Of a DNA stretch of 64,000 bases, positions 8,867 to 16,484 are shown in pieces. The notes below the pieces were generated by a model. The model was not told where the DNA came from. It ran no database searches and saw nothing but the letters and a program-made list of their open reading frames with translations. The stretch's first letter is position 1, and each line of letters begins with the position of its first letter. Origin of the DNA: Halovenus amylolytica (GTDB lineage Archaea > Halobacteriota > Halobacteria > Halobacteriales > Haloarculaceae). The stretch is taken from positions 62,001 through 126,000 of the forward strand of contig SAYS01000004.1 of assembly GCA_004015825.1 (NCBI GenBank), written 5' to 3'. A program made the position numbers and the translations under genes.

Positions 8867-9343
8867 ATGGGAGCGGTGGAGCAATCGAGCGGGGTAGTGG
8901 AGTCGTACCTGTCGACACTCGAGGAGTCTTACGGCTCGTTTTCGATCAACCAGCGGACTGTCGCTCTCTCGGCCGAACAGTACACCGAGGAAGACGATCG
9001 GGAGGCGACCGTCGAGCTACAGATACAAGTCGAGAACGAAGACGCGGAGGTGTTATACGTCGAAGAAGGCGGAACGCTCACGTTGCCGTCGACGACAGTG
9101 TCGATGGACGAGTCACTCGAGCCGACAGTGAAATCGACGGTCGCAGAGAAAGCCGGGATCGAATGCCGGATCCAGGAACTAGACACTGTCACGATTCTCG
9201 GCTTGCACAATGCGGACGATGGCGAGTCTGAGACACTGTATCGCCTCGCAGTGATCTTCGAAGCGACACACGAGAGCGGGGCAGTAGACGAACAGGCGAT
9301 CTGGAAGGAGGAGAACACCGAGCGCAATCCTGTCTTTGTCTGA
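8867..9343 (+). CDS. Nudix-fold protein with degenerate catalytic box
   Basis: A 158-aa protein from the ATG at 8867; a GTG at 8858 would add three residues. The region LTLPSTTVSMDESLEPT and the following helix align with a Nudix box (G-x5-E-x7-R-E-U-x-E-E-x-G-U), but the first Gly is Thr, the RE pair is Ser-Thr and the second Glu of EE is Lys. Only the first Glu, one later Glu and the final Gly-Ile remain. The flanking strands and the C-terminal VIFEATHESG still fit the fold. It is therefore probably a non-hydrolytic ligand-binding Nudix protein. A possible TATA element lies near 8796-8803. It is convergent with egsA. Confidence 0.7.
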   Translation: MGAVEQSSGVVESYLSTLEESYGSFSINQRTVALSAEQYTEEDDREATVELQIQVENEDAEVLYVEEGGTLTLPSTTVSMDESLEPTVKSTVAEKAGIECRIQELDTVTILGLHNADDGESETLYRLAVIFEATHESGAVDEQAIWKEENTERNPVFV

Positions 9344-9379
9344 TAGTGTTTGTTGCGGTAATTTTTGTGACCACGTCAC

Positions 9380-9446
9380 AGATATCGGTGTTTCACGCCG
9401 TGTAACCGATATCTTGTTGCACCGTCGCGGTAAAGACTCGCAACAA
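9380..9446. terminator. Double hairpin between convergent genes
   Basis: Two adjacent perfect inverted repeats lie between the Nudix-fold gene and egsA. AGATATCGGT (9380-9389) pairs with ACCGATATCT (9405-9414). TTGTTGC (9414-9420) pairs with GCAACAA (9440-9446). Their position between two stop codons suits a bidirectional terminator. Confidence 0.5.
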
Positions 9447-9474
9447 GCACTATGAGAGGCAGCTGCCTGGATCA

Positions 9475-10533
9475 CTAGATGACGCCAGTGCGGACAGCAG
9501 CCTCGCGTGCGGCTGCTTCCCTGATGCCATCACCGAGGATCGTGTACCGATCCCGGATCTCGTGGGCGGTGGTCAGTGCTTCGATCACGGTCTCTTCGTC
9601 GATACCGAGCCCCTCCGCAGTCGTCGGTGCACCGATCCCCTCGAGTGCGTCCCGGACGTCACGCCAGTCCTTCTGATCGCTACCCTGGAGATAGGCCGTG
9701 ATGATAGAGCCGACGCCGACCTGATGGCCGTGCAGGGCGGTATCGGGCGCGAGCTGATCGAGTTTGTGGCTGAAGAGGTGCTCGGCGCCGCTTGCTGGCC
9801 GCGACGAGCCAGCGATGCTCATCGCCACCCCGGAGGAGACCAGCGCCTTCACGACGATCCAGGCGGACTCTTCGAGCCCGGGTCTGATCGAATCGGAGTT
9901 CTCGACGAGCATCTCTGCGGTCATCTGTGAGAGCGCTCCGGAGTATTCGGAGTACTCGACGTTTTTCAGGCGGTGGGCGAGTTTCCAGTCACGGACGGCC
10001 GTATAGTTGGAGATAATATCGGCACAGCCTGCGGTGGTCAACCGCCAGGGTGAGTCTGCGAGAATCTCCGTATCGGCGATGACGGCGAGTGGCGGGTCGG
10101 CGGCGACGCTGTGGCGGGTGTCGCCCTCGGGGACAGAGCCACGGCCGGAGACGATGCCGTCGTGGCTGGCCGCCGTCGGGACCGAGACGAAGCCGAGTTC
10201 GCCGTCTGCGGCCGCCATCTTGGCAATATCGATCGCTTTCCCGCCGCCGACGCCGACGAGATAGCCGGGTTCGACTTCCCGCGCGCGATTCCGGACTTTC
10301 TCGATCGCGTCGAAACTCGCCTTCTCGACGACGACCACTTCGGGTTCGGGCCCGATCTGAGCCAGCTGGTCGACAACCTGGTCGCCAGCGACCTTCTTCG
10401 GGGTTGGACTGGTGACTACCAGCGGTTGCCCCGTCAGGTGGCTCCGCGAGACGACGTCGGCTGTCTGTGCCAGCACACCGTGGCCGACGACGACGCTGCG
10501 GGGCAGCCGGATCCACTTCGATTTTTCGAACAT
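9475..10533 (-). CDS. egsA: sn-glycerol-1-phosphate dehydrogenase
   Basis: A 352-aa NAD(P)H-dependent enzyme that reduces dihydroxyacetone phosphate to sn-glycerol-1-phosphate, setting the stereochemistry of archaeal membrane lipids. It belongs to the iron-containing alcohol dehydrogenase/dehydroquinate synthase fold. GVGGGKAIDIAK is the nucleotide-binding glycine motif, and conserved Asp and His residues (for example in LFSHKLD and LHGHQVG) bind the metal. The chosen start is ATG at 10533 (MFEKSKW); upstream codons to 10596 read as non-family sequence. A TATA-like stretch about 27 bp upstream (10556-10563) fits a leaderless transcript. Confidence 0.95.
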   Translation of the reverse strand: MFEKSKWIRLPRSVVVGHGVLAQTADVVSRSHLTGQPLVVTSPTPKKVAGDQVVDQLAQIGPEPEVVVVEKASFDAIEKVRNRAREVEPGYLVGVGGGKAIDIAKMAAADGELGFVSVPTAASHDGIVSGRGSVPEGDTRHSVAADPPLAVIADTEILADSPWRLTTAGCADIISNYTAVRDWKLAHRLKNVEYSEYSGALSQMTAEMLVENSDSIRPGLEESAWIVVKALVSSGVAMSIAGSSRPASGAEHLFSHKLDQLAPDTALHGHQVGVGSIITAYLQGSDQKDWRDVRDALEGIGAPTTAEGLGIDEETVIEALTTAHEIRDRYTILGDGIREAAAREAAVRTGVI

Positions 10534-10586
10534 AGCTGGATATCTGGGGCGACGAACATAAGAACTGAGGATTGTCGCTTTTCGGA

Positions 10587-10606
10587 CCACCGGCATGCAT
10601 CGGTGG
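10587..10606. promoter_or_regulatory. Palindrome between divergent egsA and the isoprenoid synthase
   Basis: CCACCG (10587-10592) and CGGTGG (10601-10606) flank GCATGCAT, giving a compact dyad in the divergent promoter region. The string GGACCACCGGCAT recurs near 12518-12530. It could be an operator or a fragment of the dispersed palindromic family. Confidence 0.35.
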
Positions 10607-10663
10607 GTTCAACTCGCTCGGGCTCTTGAGATAGCGTAACAGAGTCGTCGACAGGTATACGGA

Positions 10664-11716
10664 ATGGACTCGACCCCGCCACAGCCCGACCTCGACTGGT
10701 GTCACGACGCGGTCCAGGGAGTCTCGCGTACGTTTGCCGTCACCGTCGACGTACTGGAAGAGCCCATGTCCTCCCAGATCTGTCTGGGGTATCTCCTCTG
10801 CCGTGTCGCCGACACCGTGGAGGACGCCGGCCACATTCCACCACCTGCGCAGGTAGAGTTGCTGGAGCAGTACGACGCCGCACTCGATCCAGAACGTGCC
10901 AGGACGATGGCTGATTTCCGCGAGGCGGTCGACGAGTGGTTGCCAGCGCCGGACAGCCGTAGCGACGACTGGCAGGTCGTTGGAAACGCCGAAACCGTCT
11001 GGGCCACCTTTCGGGAACAGCCCGAGCCGGTACAGACGGCGATACTCCCGCCGGTCAGGGAGATGATCGACGGGATGGCGTTGTTCATCGACCGGTACGC
11101 GACACGGGGCGGGCTCAGAATCCAGGATCGTGCGGAACTCGACGAGTACTGCTACTATGCCGCGGGGACGGTCGGAATCCTCATCACGAACCTGCTGACA
11201 CGCGGTGAAATTTCCGAAGCCCGCGAAAAAACCCTGTACAACTCGGCCGAAGAGTTCGGGCTTCTCTTGCAGCTCGTCAACGTCTCGAAGGACGTCTACG
11301 ACGATTTCACCGAAGAGAACAACGTCTACCTCCCGGCAGCGTGGCTCACCGAGGAGGGTGTCGAACAGAACGCCGTGATCGCGCAACGAAACAGGGGGGC
11401 AGTGGCGAAAGTCATCCGTCGGACGGCAGCCCACGCCCGGAGCTATCTCGACGAGGCAGGGCGGTATCTGGAGGCGATGCCGCTCGTCCACGGAAACACG
11501 GTCGCGGCCTGGCTGGTTCCGTATCTTCTCTGTGTCGGGACCCTCCGGGAGGTCGAGCAGCGACCGGCAGATGCAGTCACAGACAGGGACCTCAAGGTGT
11601 CGAGAGCCGAGGTCTTCGCCGTGATAGATGCCGCCAGGGGCGCGAATCAGGACTCCATCTCGGAGCTGCGCCAGCGGATCGCACAGGAGCCGTATCACAA
11701 GGTCGTCCAGCAGTAG
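10664..11716 (+). CDS. Squalene/phytoene synthase family protein
   Basis: A 350-aa head-to-head prenyl synthase. The first Asp-rich motif DTVED is at residues 50-54, preceded by SRTFA, the usual N-terminal signature. The second, SKDVYDD, lies about 160 residues later after QLVN. The fold condenses two FPP or two GGPP molecules. The sequence style (YLLCRVADTVED, then LVNVSKDVYDDF) is closer to squalene synthases than to carotenoid CrtB, but substrate cannot be settled by eye. Haloarchaea use squalene derivatives in their membranes. It is divergent from the lipid gene egsA and followed by samp2. Confidence 0.85.
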   Translation: MDSTPPQPDLDWCHDAVQGVSRTFAVTVDVLEEPMSSQICLGYLLCRVADTVEDAGHIPPPAQVELLEQYDAALDPERARTMADFREAVDEWLPAPDSRSDDWQVVGNAETVWATFREQPEPVQTAILPPVREMIDGMALFIDRYATRGGLRIQDRAELDEYCYYAAGTVGILITNLLTRGEISEAREKTLYNSAEEFGLLLQLVNVSKDVYDDFTEENNVYLPAAWLTEEGVEQNAVIAQRNRGAVAKVIRRTAAHARSYLDEAGRYLEAMPLVHGNTVAAWLVPYLLCVGTLREVEQRPADAVTDRDLKVSRAEVFAVIDAARGANQDSISELRQRIAQEPYHKVVQQ

Positions 11717-11780
11717 CAGCCCCAACCAACGGCATCGAAAAGCCGTTACGCTCAAGCCTGCAGACTGGTAAAAGCCGGAT

Positions 11781-11984
11781 ATGTCTGTCACAGTCGAACT
11801 CGTCGGTGAGGAGAGCCACGAGGTCGATGTCAGTGGCAAGACGTATGCGGATCTCCTCGCGCCGTTCGAGGTGAGCAAACACGAGGTATCGATGCTGGTC
11901 GACGGACGACCGGTACCGGAGGATCAGCCAGTCGACACCGGGGTCGAACGGGTCCGGATCATCCGGCTCATCCAGGGCGGCTAG
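11781..11984 (+). CDS. samp2: Ubiquitin-like small archaeal modifier SAMP2
   Basis: A 67-aa beta-grasp protein ending in Gly-Gly, the hallmark of ThiS/MoaD/SAMP proteins activated by an E1-like enzyme. Key segments are VTVELVGEE, the central HEVSMLVDGRPVPED and the terminal RLIQGG, which closely resemble Haloferax SAMP2 as I remember it. SAMP2 acts both as a protein conjugate and in 2-thiolation of tRNA wobble uridine. Its stop codon abuts the start of the GNAT gene, so the two are surely co-transcribed. Confidence 0.9.
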   Translation: MSVTVELVGEESHEVDVSGKTYADLLAPFEVSKHEVSMLVDGRPVPEDQPVDTGVERVRIIRLIQGG

Positions 11985-12380
11985 ATGGAGATCCACAACG
12001 CCGATGCTGCCGATCTATCCGAGATTGCGGGTATTCTCGACGCGGCCTATCTCCAGATCGATATCGACTCACTCCGGGATCGCATCTCTGTCGGGACTGT
12101 ACTCGTCGCAGAAGCGACTCGAAACAGTGCCGCCGACGCTGAACACACAGGGGCGGTACTCGGTGTGCTCGTCCTCGACGGCGAGACGATCACTGCAATC
12201 GCCGTACGTCCGGGTCGACGTGGACAGGGGATCGGCTCGGCGCTCGTCGGCGAAGCGAAAACACGTCAGGAGCGCCTGATCGCCGAGTTCGATCCGACGG
12301 TTCGGCCATTCTGGAAATCGGTCGGATTCGTGGTGAGCGAACAATCCGGTTCGGAGCGACTCCGAGGTATCAGTCGCTGA
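11985..12380 (+). CDS. GNAT-family N-acetyltransferase
   Basis: A 131-aa acetyltransferase. The acetyl-CoA pyrophosphate-binding motif RPGRRGQGIGSALV (motif A, R/Q-x-x-G-x-G/A) is at about residues 78-91, preceded by the beta-strand ITAIAV. The N-terminal helix and the C-terminal WKSVGFVV fit the fold. The substrate is unknown. The ATG follows the samp2 TAG with no gap, implying translational coupling. It may modify a component related to the SAMP/thiolation pathway, but this is only a guess from adjacency. Confidence 0.85.
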   Translation: MEIHNADAADLSEIAGILDAAYLQIDIDSLRDRISVGTVLVAEATRNSAADAEHTGAVLGVLVLDGETITAIAVRPGRRGQGIGSALVGEAKTRQERLIAEFDPTVRPFWKSVGFVVSEQSGSERLRGISR

Positions 12381-12566
12381 CGGACACTGTTCGTCGAAAA
12401 AGGCGAAGGGGGATTGGGGCCGCACCTCGCGAGGGATTGGCGCCGTAGAGTTCCCGTATCGGGTTGCGGGATCAGCCAGGAGTAGGGGTCCGCGGAATTG
12501 ATACGGAGACTGCTCGTGGACCACCGGCATAGCGTCGGCGGTTACGGTGACTCCGCATGCAGTCTA

Positions 12567-12716
12567 TCAGACTTCCTGTGCGCGCTGTTTCGCGACTTCG
12601 GCGATGCCCGCGTTCGCAGAACAGCCCGGGCACGCGCGGATGCGCCCGTACTCGTCTGCGAAGACGCGAGCAAACCGGTCTGAAACGTGCGCGCCGCAAT
12701 GGTTACACTGTGGCAT
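12567..12716 (-). CDS. Small haloarchaeal zinc-finger protein, 49 aa
   Basis: A 49-aa ORF starting MPQCNHCGAHV at the ATG at 12716. It has Cys pairs CNHC (residues 4-7) and CPGC (29-32), separated by the conserved-looking segment FARVFADEYG. The layout matches a widespread haloarchaeal small zinc-finger family (DUF7563-type, from memory). Function is unknown; a transcription or nucleic-acid role is common for such proteins. A longer in-frame ORF to 12824 exists but its extra residues look non-coding. It lies between the GNAT gene and larB. Confidence 0.8.
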   Translation of the reverse strand: MPQCNHCGAHVSDRFARVFADEYGRIRACPGCSANAGIAEVAKQRAQEV

Positions 12717-12820
12717 CGTATATTGACCGGCCTCACTCTGCCGGCGATATACTGTAGTGGCTGTACATAAATAGGAGTGGTACCTTACATGGAAGGTAGT
12801 TTCTGCGGCCGCCAGAACAG

Positions 12821-13609
12821 TCACCGAGATTCACTCACAGCGCCGTCAGCGCGGGCCGAATCGAGTTGCCGGGCGATCAGTCCGGCCTGTGCGCCGGCCG
12901 TGAAGCCAGCATCGACGTTGACGACTGTGAGTGCAGTACAGGACTGTAGCATACCGCTCAGCGCTGCCTCACCCTCGCCACCGTGGCCGTATCCCGTCGA
13001 AACCGGAACGGCGATGATCGGAACGTCGACGAGACCAGCGAGCACCGTCGGGAGCGCGCCCTCACGGCCGGCTGCAACGACCAGCACGTCTTGCTCGCGG
13101 AGGCGTGGCAGTTGATCCAGCATCCGGTCGAGTGACGCGACGCCGATGTCGTCCACACGCTGGACCTCGGCCCCCATCTCGACGGCGATGGCGGCTGCCT
13201 CGCCTGCCGGAACAGCGTCGGAGGTTCCCGCAGTCACGATCCCGACCGATGCATCGAGATCCGGCTGCTCGAAGGACGGTCCGTGCACGATCAACGTCCC
13301 CGAACGGTCGTCGAACTGGAGACTCGCGTCCGGGTGTGAGTCAGCCAACTGCTGGCGGATGGCGCTAGCTGCCTGCTGGTCGACTCGCGTTGCAATCGCC
13401 CGATCCGTCGTCTCGACACTCGCCTCGACGAGTGTTACCAACTCCTCGATTGTCTTGCCACTCGCGAGTATTGCCTCGGGGACGCCACTTCGCTGTGTCC
13501 GGGCAGCATCGAACCGTCCGGCGTCGCTGGTCACGTAGCCACGGAGTTTCGCTTCCGCGGCCGCGGGTGAGAGTTCCCCGTCTGCGAGGGCTTCGAGCAC
13601 GTCGCGCAT
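12821..13609 (-). CDS. larB: Nickel-pincer cofactor biosynthesis protein LarB
   Basis: A 262-aa LarB. In bacteria LarB carboxylates and hydrolyses nicotinic acid adenine dinucleotide, the first step to the nickel-pincer nucleotide of lactate racemase. The N-terminal 90 residues are helical (MRDVLEALADGELS). The C-terminal part is a PurE-like fold with TAGTSDAVPAGEAA, the VAAGREGALPTVLAGLVDVPIIAVPTS-like core and a GYG-Gly-rich loop. The ATG at 13609 starts at the usual family N-terminus; a GTG at 13633 would add eight residues. No LarA, LarC or LarE is in the window. Confidence 0.9.
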   Translation of the reverse strand: MRDVLEALADGELSPAAAEAKLRGYVTSDAGRFDAARTQRSGVPEAILASGKTIEELVTLVEASVETTDRAIATRVDQQAASAIRQQLADSHPDASLQFDDRSGTLIVHGPSFEQPDLDASVGIVTAGTSDAVPAGEAAAIAVEMGAEVQRVDDIGVASLDRMLDQLPRLREQDVLVVAAGREGALPTVLAGLVDVPIIAVPVSTGYGHGGEGEAALSGMLQSCTALTVVNVDAGFTAGAQAGLIARQLDSARADGAVSESR

Positions 13610-13741
13610 AGTGGATTCTCGGCTGGCAGCCACTCCTGTGTGTCGATCCAGGGCCGAAATCTGTCCGTTTTCGCGAACAGCCGGCAGAAACCGCCGGCGA
13701 AACCCCGTCAGACCGCCTCAGACCGGGTATGAACGGGAAAG

Positions 13742-13749
13742 CTTATAAA
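13742..13749 (+). promoter_or_regulatory. TATA box of the histone-fold gene
   Basis: CTTATAAA is centred about 28 bp upstream of the ATG at 13774 and preceded by purine-rich GGGAAAG, fitting an archaeal BRE-TATA and a leaderless transcript. Confidence 0.7.
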
Positions 13750-13773
13750 CGATCCTCGAAAAGGGGCGCCTGT

Positions 13774-13941
13774 ATGGCAGACCTAATTGTCAAAGCCGCC
13801 GTCAAAGAAGAGCTCGACGACATGAACGTTGCATCCGACTTCTACGCCGCTCTCGACGAAGAAGTCCAGGAGCTGCTCGAAGACGCTGCAGCACGAGCAG
13901 ACGCAAACGACCGAAAGACCGTCCAGCCGCGCGACCTCTAA
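13774..13941 (+). CDS. Histone-fold mini-protein (DUF1931 type)
   Basis: A 55-aa acidic protein beginning MADLIVKAAVKEELDD. It is made of short helices with a DFYAALDEEVQELLEDAAARA core and ends NDRKTVQPRDL, the same pattern as archaeal histone-fold proteins, in which the last helix follows a KTVxPRDL element. The size suggests a single histone fold that must dimerise. Its role may be in chromatin or transcription. The upstream in-frame ATG at 13729 is rejected because a strong TATA box lies between it and 13774. Confidence 0.85.
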   Translation: MADLIVKAAVKEELDDMNVASDFYAALDEEVQELLEDAAARADANDRKTVQPRDL

Positions 13942-13969
13942 GGCTGACGGCTTCTCCACGCGATATTTT

Positions 13970-14650
13970 TTATGGTGTGACGACACGAACTCCGTTAGCT
14001 GTGCCGACGTGAATCTCGGCTGCGAGTCCGACGAACAGGCCGTGCTCGACGACACCGGGGATCTGTGAGAGGGTGGTCGCCAGTTCCGCGGGCACATCGA
14101 TCGTTCCGAAGTCACAGTCTACGACGAGGTTGCCGTTGTCGGTCACCACAGGACCGTCTTTGTGGGCTGCAGCGCGCAGCGTTGGCTCGCCACCGGCGGC
14201 TTCGAGCGCGTCCGTGACGGGCTGGCGCGCAGCGGGGAGCAGTTCGATCGGGACGGGATGTTCGAGTGTCTCCGCTTCTTTCGTGGGATCTACGACGACG
14301 AGCAGGCGGTCTGCTGCGCTGTCGACGATTTTCTCGCGGGCGTGGGCTGCGCCGCCGCCTTTGATCAGGTTTCCGTCGGCAAACTGATCAGCGCCGTCGA
14401 TCGCGATGTCGGGCGTGGCCTCGTCGAGTGTCGTGAGCGGGATGCCGGCTTCGCGGGCGTTCGCCCGCGCCTGGAAGGATGTCGGGATGCCCTGGATATC
14501 GAGCCCGGCGTCGACCTGCTGGCCGAGTTTGTCGATGGCGTGTGCTGCCGTGCTCCCAGTCCCGAGGCCCACGATCATGCCATCCTCGACCTGCTCGGCT
14601 GCGCTTTCACCAGCACGTCGTTTCGCTTCGTCGGAGCCGCCGCGTTTCAT
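13970..14650 (-). CDS. rpiA: Ribose-5-phosphate isomerase A
   Basis: A 226-aa RpiA that interconverts ribose-5-phosphate and ribulose-5-phosphate. Family motifs appear in order: GLGTGSTA (about residues 28-35, phosphate-binding loop), DGADQ (catalytic Asp region), KGGGAAHAREKI (conserved Lys-Gly-Gly) and the C-terminal PGVVEHGLF. The start MKRGGSDEAKRRAGE at 14650 is supported because upstream codons run into the tRNA-His promoter. It is convergent with the histone-fold gene (28-bp gap) and divergent from tRNA-His. Confidence 0.95.
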   Translation of the reverse strand: MKRGGSDEAKRRAGESAAEQVEDGMIVGLGTGSTAAHAIDKLGQQVDAGLDIQGIPTSFQARANAREAGIPLTTLDEATPDIAIDGADQFADGNLIKGGGAAHAREKIVDSAADRLLVVVDPTKEAETLEHPVPIELLPAARQPVTDALEAAGGEPTLRAAAHKDGPVVTDNGNLVVDCDFGTIDVPAELATTLSQIPGVVEHGLFVGLAAEIHVGTANGVRVVTP

Positions 14651-14724
14651 ACCTGGTTGCTCTCGGTGGATCTTCAAAAGGGTTCCCACGTAGTCGGCGA
14701 CGCCTGTCGGGTGAGTTCGAAACG

Positions 14725-14730
14725 TATATT
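14725..14730 (+). promoter_or_regulatory. TATA box of tRNA-His
   Basis: TATATT is centred about 31 bp before the tRNA 5' end (14759), preceded by CGAAACG, a good BRE-like context. Confidence 0.6.
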
Positions 14731-14758
14731 TGTACCACTGGGCAAGCAAAGAATGCGT

Positions 14759-14830
14759 GTCCGGGCTGGGGTAATGGTATCCTTTGGGCTTGTGGTGCCC
14801 AAGACGCGGGTTCGATTCCCGCGCCTGGAC
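14759..14830 (+). tRNA. trnH: tRNA-His (GTG)
   Basis: A 72-nt cloverleaf. The encoded G-1 at 14759 faces C73 at 14830, the identity element of histidine tRNAs. The acceptor strands TCCGGGC and GCCTGGA pair over seven positions with one G-T wobble. The anticodon stem TGGGC/GCCCA closes the loop TTGTGGT, anticodon GTG. The T-arm is GCGGG/CCCGC around TTCGATT. No intron; CCA is not encoded. Its 3' end is repeated three more times downstream. Confidence 0.95.
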
Positions 14831-15299
14831 CTTCTGACGACGAGTGTATACGAGGAGTCGAAGGTCCACCGCAAGGGAAGCGAACCCTGGAAGTCGCAGC
14901 TCGCGCAGTGAGCAAAGCGAACGAGCAAGACCGTCTTCGAACGGTTCGATTCCCGCGCCTGGACTTTCTGGCGAGGAACGGACGTGACGAGCCGAAAGTC
15001 CAGCGTAAGCGGATCGAACCCCGAGAGTCACAGCCCGCGCAGGGAGTGAAACGATCGAGCAGGAATGTCTCTCTCCGGTTCGATTCCCGCGCCTGGACCT
15101 TCTTGCGAAGAACGAATGTGATGAGCAGAAGGTCCACCGCAAGGGGAGCGAACTCTGGAAGTCGCAGCTCGCGCAGTGAGCGAAGCGAACGAGCAATACC
15201 GTCTTCGAACGGCTCGATTCCCGCGCCTGGACTTTTTCCGAGGAGCAAAGCGACGAGCGGGAGCTCCACCGTGAGAGAGTGATGTCCCAGAGTCGTAGT
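14831..15299 (+). repeat. 134-bp tandem array of tRNA-His 3' tails
   Basis: The 22-bp tRNA 3' end (14809-14830; T-loop, T-stem 3' strand, acceptor 3' strand, C73) recurs at 14943-14964, 15077-15098 and 15211-15232, exactly 134 bp apart each time. Units 1 and 3 are nearly identical across most of their length; unit 2 is more diverged; a decayed fourth unit seems to run to about 15299. Each unit also has a 9-bp hairpin starting at the tRNA tail: 14826-14834 with 14860-14868, 14960-14968 with 14994-15002, and 15094-15102 with 15128-15136. The copies lack the 5' strand of the T-stem, so they are not functional tRNAs. Serial use of the tRNA end as an integration site, or a structured RNA array, would explain this. 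Confidence 0.85.
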
Positions 15300-15419
15300 G
15301 GATCGAAAACCTCTCAGAGTCCGTTTAGCAGCACGGTAGTCGCGACGGGACGGTTACACTGTGATTATCGTATAGTATTCAGTGTATACCTTTGCCCATA
15401 CCGCAGAGCCGTATGCTAC

Positions 15420-16418
15420 ATGTCCAGTAGCGATTATACCGTCTGCGTGACCGGCGGTGCAGGGTTTATCGGCTCACATATCTCCGAGGCATTGCTCGAA
15501 GACGGCCACGAGGTCGTGGTCATCGATCCGCTCGATCCGTACTACGATCCACGGATCAAAGAACACAATCTGTCCATCTGCCGGGACGCTGGCGGTGATC
15601 GGTTCACCCACATCGAGGATACGATCACGGACGAGGAACTCGTCGATCGCGTGTTCGGGGAACACGAGTTCGATTTCGTCTATCACCAGGCAGCGCAGGC
15701 TGGTGTGCGAACGAGCGTCGAGAACCCGAAAAAGCCCCACGAAATCAACACGACGGGGTTGCTTAACGTGTTGCTGGCTGCTGATGAACACGACGTCGAA
15801 CGTGTTATCAACGCCTCCTCGTCCTCCGTGTACGGGAAACCAGATTATCTCCCCTACGACGAAGAGCATCCGAACTACCCCCAGAGCCCGTACGGTGTGA
15901 CGAAACTCACAGCCGAACACTACTGCAAAGTCTGGAACAACGTCTACGATGTGCCGACGGTGAGTCTCCGGTATTTCACCGTCTACGGGCCCCGGATGCG
16001 CCCCAATATGGCAATTTCGAATTTTGTTTCTCGCTGTGTAAATGGTGAGCCGCCGATCATCTACGGCGACGGCGAGCAAACGCGAGACTTCACGTATATC
16101 GACAATGTTGTCGAGGCCAACCTGGCACTGTTGGAGACCGATGTGGCCGATGGTGAAATTCTGAATATCGGGTCGACGGACAATATTACGATCAACGAGC
16201 TCGCCGATCATATTATCGAGGAGACTGGTGCTGATGTCGAACGCGTCCACGAGAGCGGTCGCCAGGCGGACGCTCGGCACACGCACGCTGACGTCTCGAA
16301 GAGCAGGGAATTGTTGGAGTATGAACCAACTGTTTCGATCCGGGATGGTGTGTCAGATTTCCTGGACTGGTATGAAGCGAATCGGGACTGGTACGAGCCG
16401 TTAGTGCGATCCTCCTGA
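15420..16418 (+). CDS. NAD-dependent sugar epimerase (UDP-glucuronate/UDP-glucose 4-epimerase type)
   Basis: A 332-aa extended short-chain dehydrogenase. The Rossmann motif GGAGFIGSH is at residues 11-19. The Ser-rich strand NASSSSVYG and YGVTK (catalytic Tyr-x3-Lys) are in their usual places, followed by RYFTVYGPRMRPNMA, typical of 4-epimerases acting on UDP-hexoses or UDP-hexuronates. Start ATG at 15420 sits just before the Rossmann strand; the frame upstream is the tail of the tRNA array. It is the first gene of the glycan region and is followed by a broken nucleotidyltransferase. Confidence 0.9.
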   Translation: MSSSDYTVCVTGGAGFIGSHISEALLEDGHEVVVIDPLDPYYDPRIKEHNLSICRDAGGDRFTHIEDTITDEELVDRVFGEHEFDFVYHQAAQAGVRTSVENPKKPHEINTTGLLNVLLAADEHDVERVINASSSSVYGKPDYLPYDEEHPNYPQSPYGVTKLTAEHYCKVWNNVYDVPTVSLRYFTVYGPRMRPNMAISNFVSRCVNGEPPIIYGDGEQTRDFTYIDNVVEANLALLETDVADGEILNIGSTDNITINELADHIIEETGADVERVHESGRQADARHTHADVSKSRELLEYEPTVSIRDGVSDFLDWYEANRDWYEPLVRSS

Positions 16419-16484
16419 GAGTAGCTACGACTATCAGACGAGCGATGCCCACGAATTTAGCCGATCTGTACCAGATTATGTGAT

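Noticed and set aside
9989-11878. A 629-codon minus-strand open frame
   Set aside because: It lies antisense to egsA and the squalene/phytoene synthase and has the Arg/Ser-rich composition of a GC-driven shadow frame.
12518-12541. Another copy of the inverted-repeat family
   Set aside because: GGACCACCGGCAT resembles part of the arm seen near 10585, but no matching second arm is found.
12745-12775. ATACTGTAGTGGCTGTACAT near the small zinc-finger promoter
   Set aside because: Imperfect match with an insertion and no second arm; too weak to call.
14831-15232. Possible CRISPR array from regular spacing
   Set aside because: The units are 134 bp with similar, not unique, spacers and contain tRNA sequence; no cas genes are present.
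14479-15282. Long open frames on both strands through the tRNA-His array (to 15282 plus strand, from 15269 minus strand)
   Set aside because: They read the tRNA and its tail repeats; the translated residues repeat with the 134-bp unit and show no protein family, so they are by-products of GC-rich repeats.
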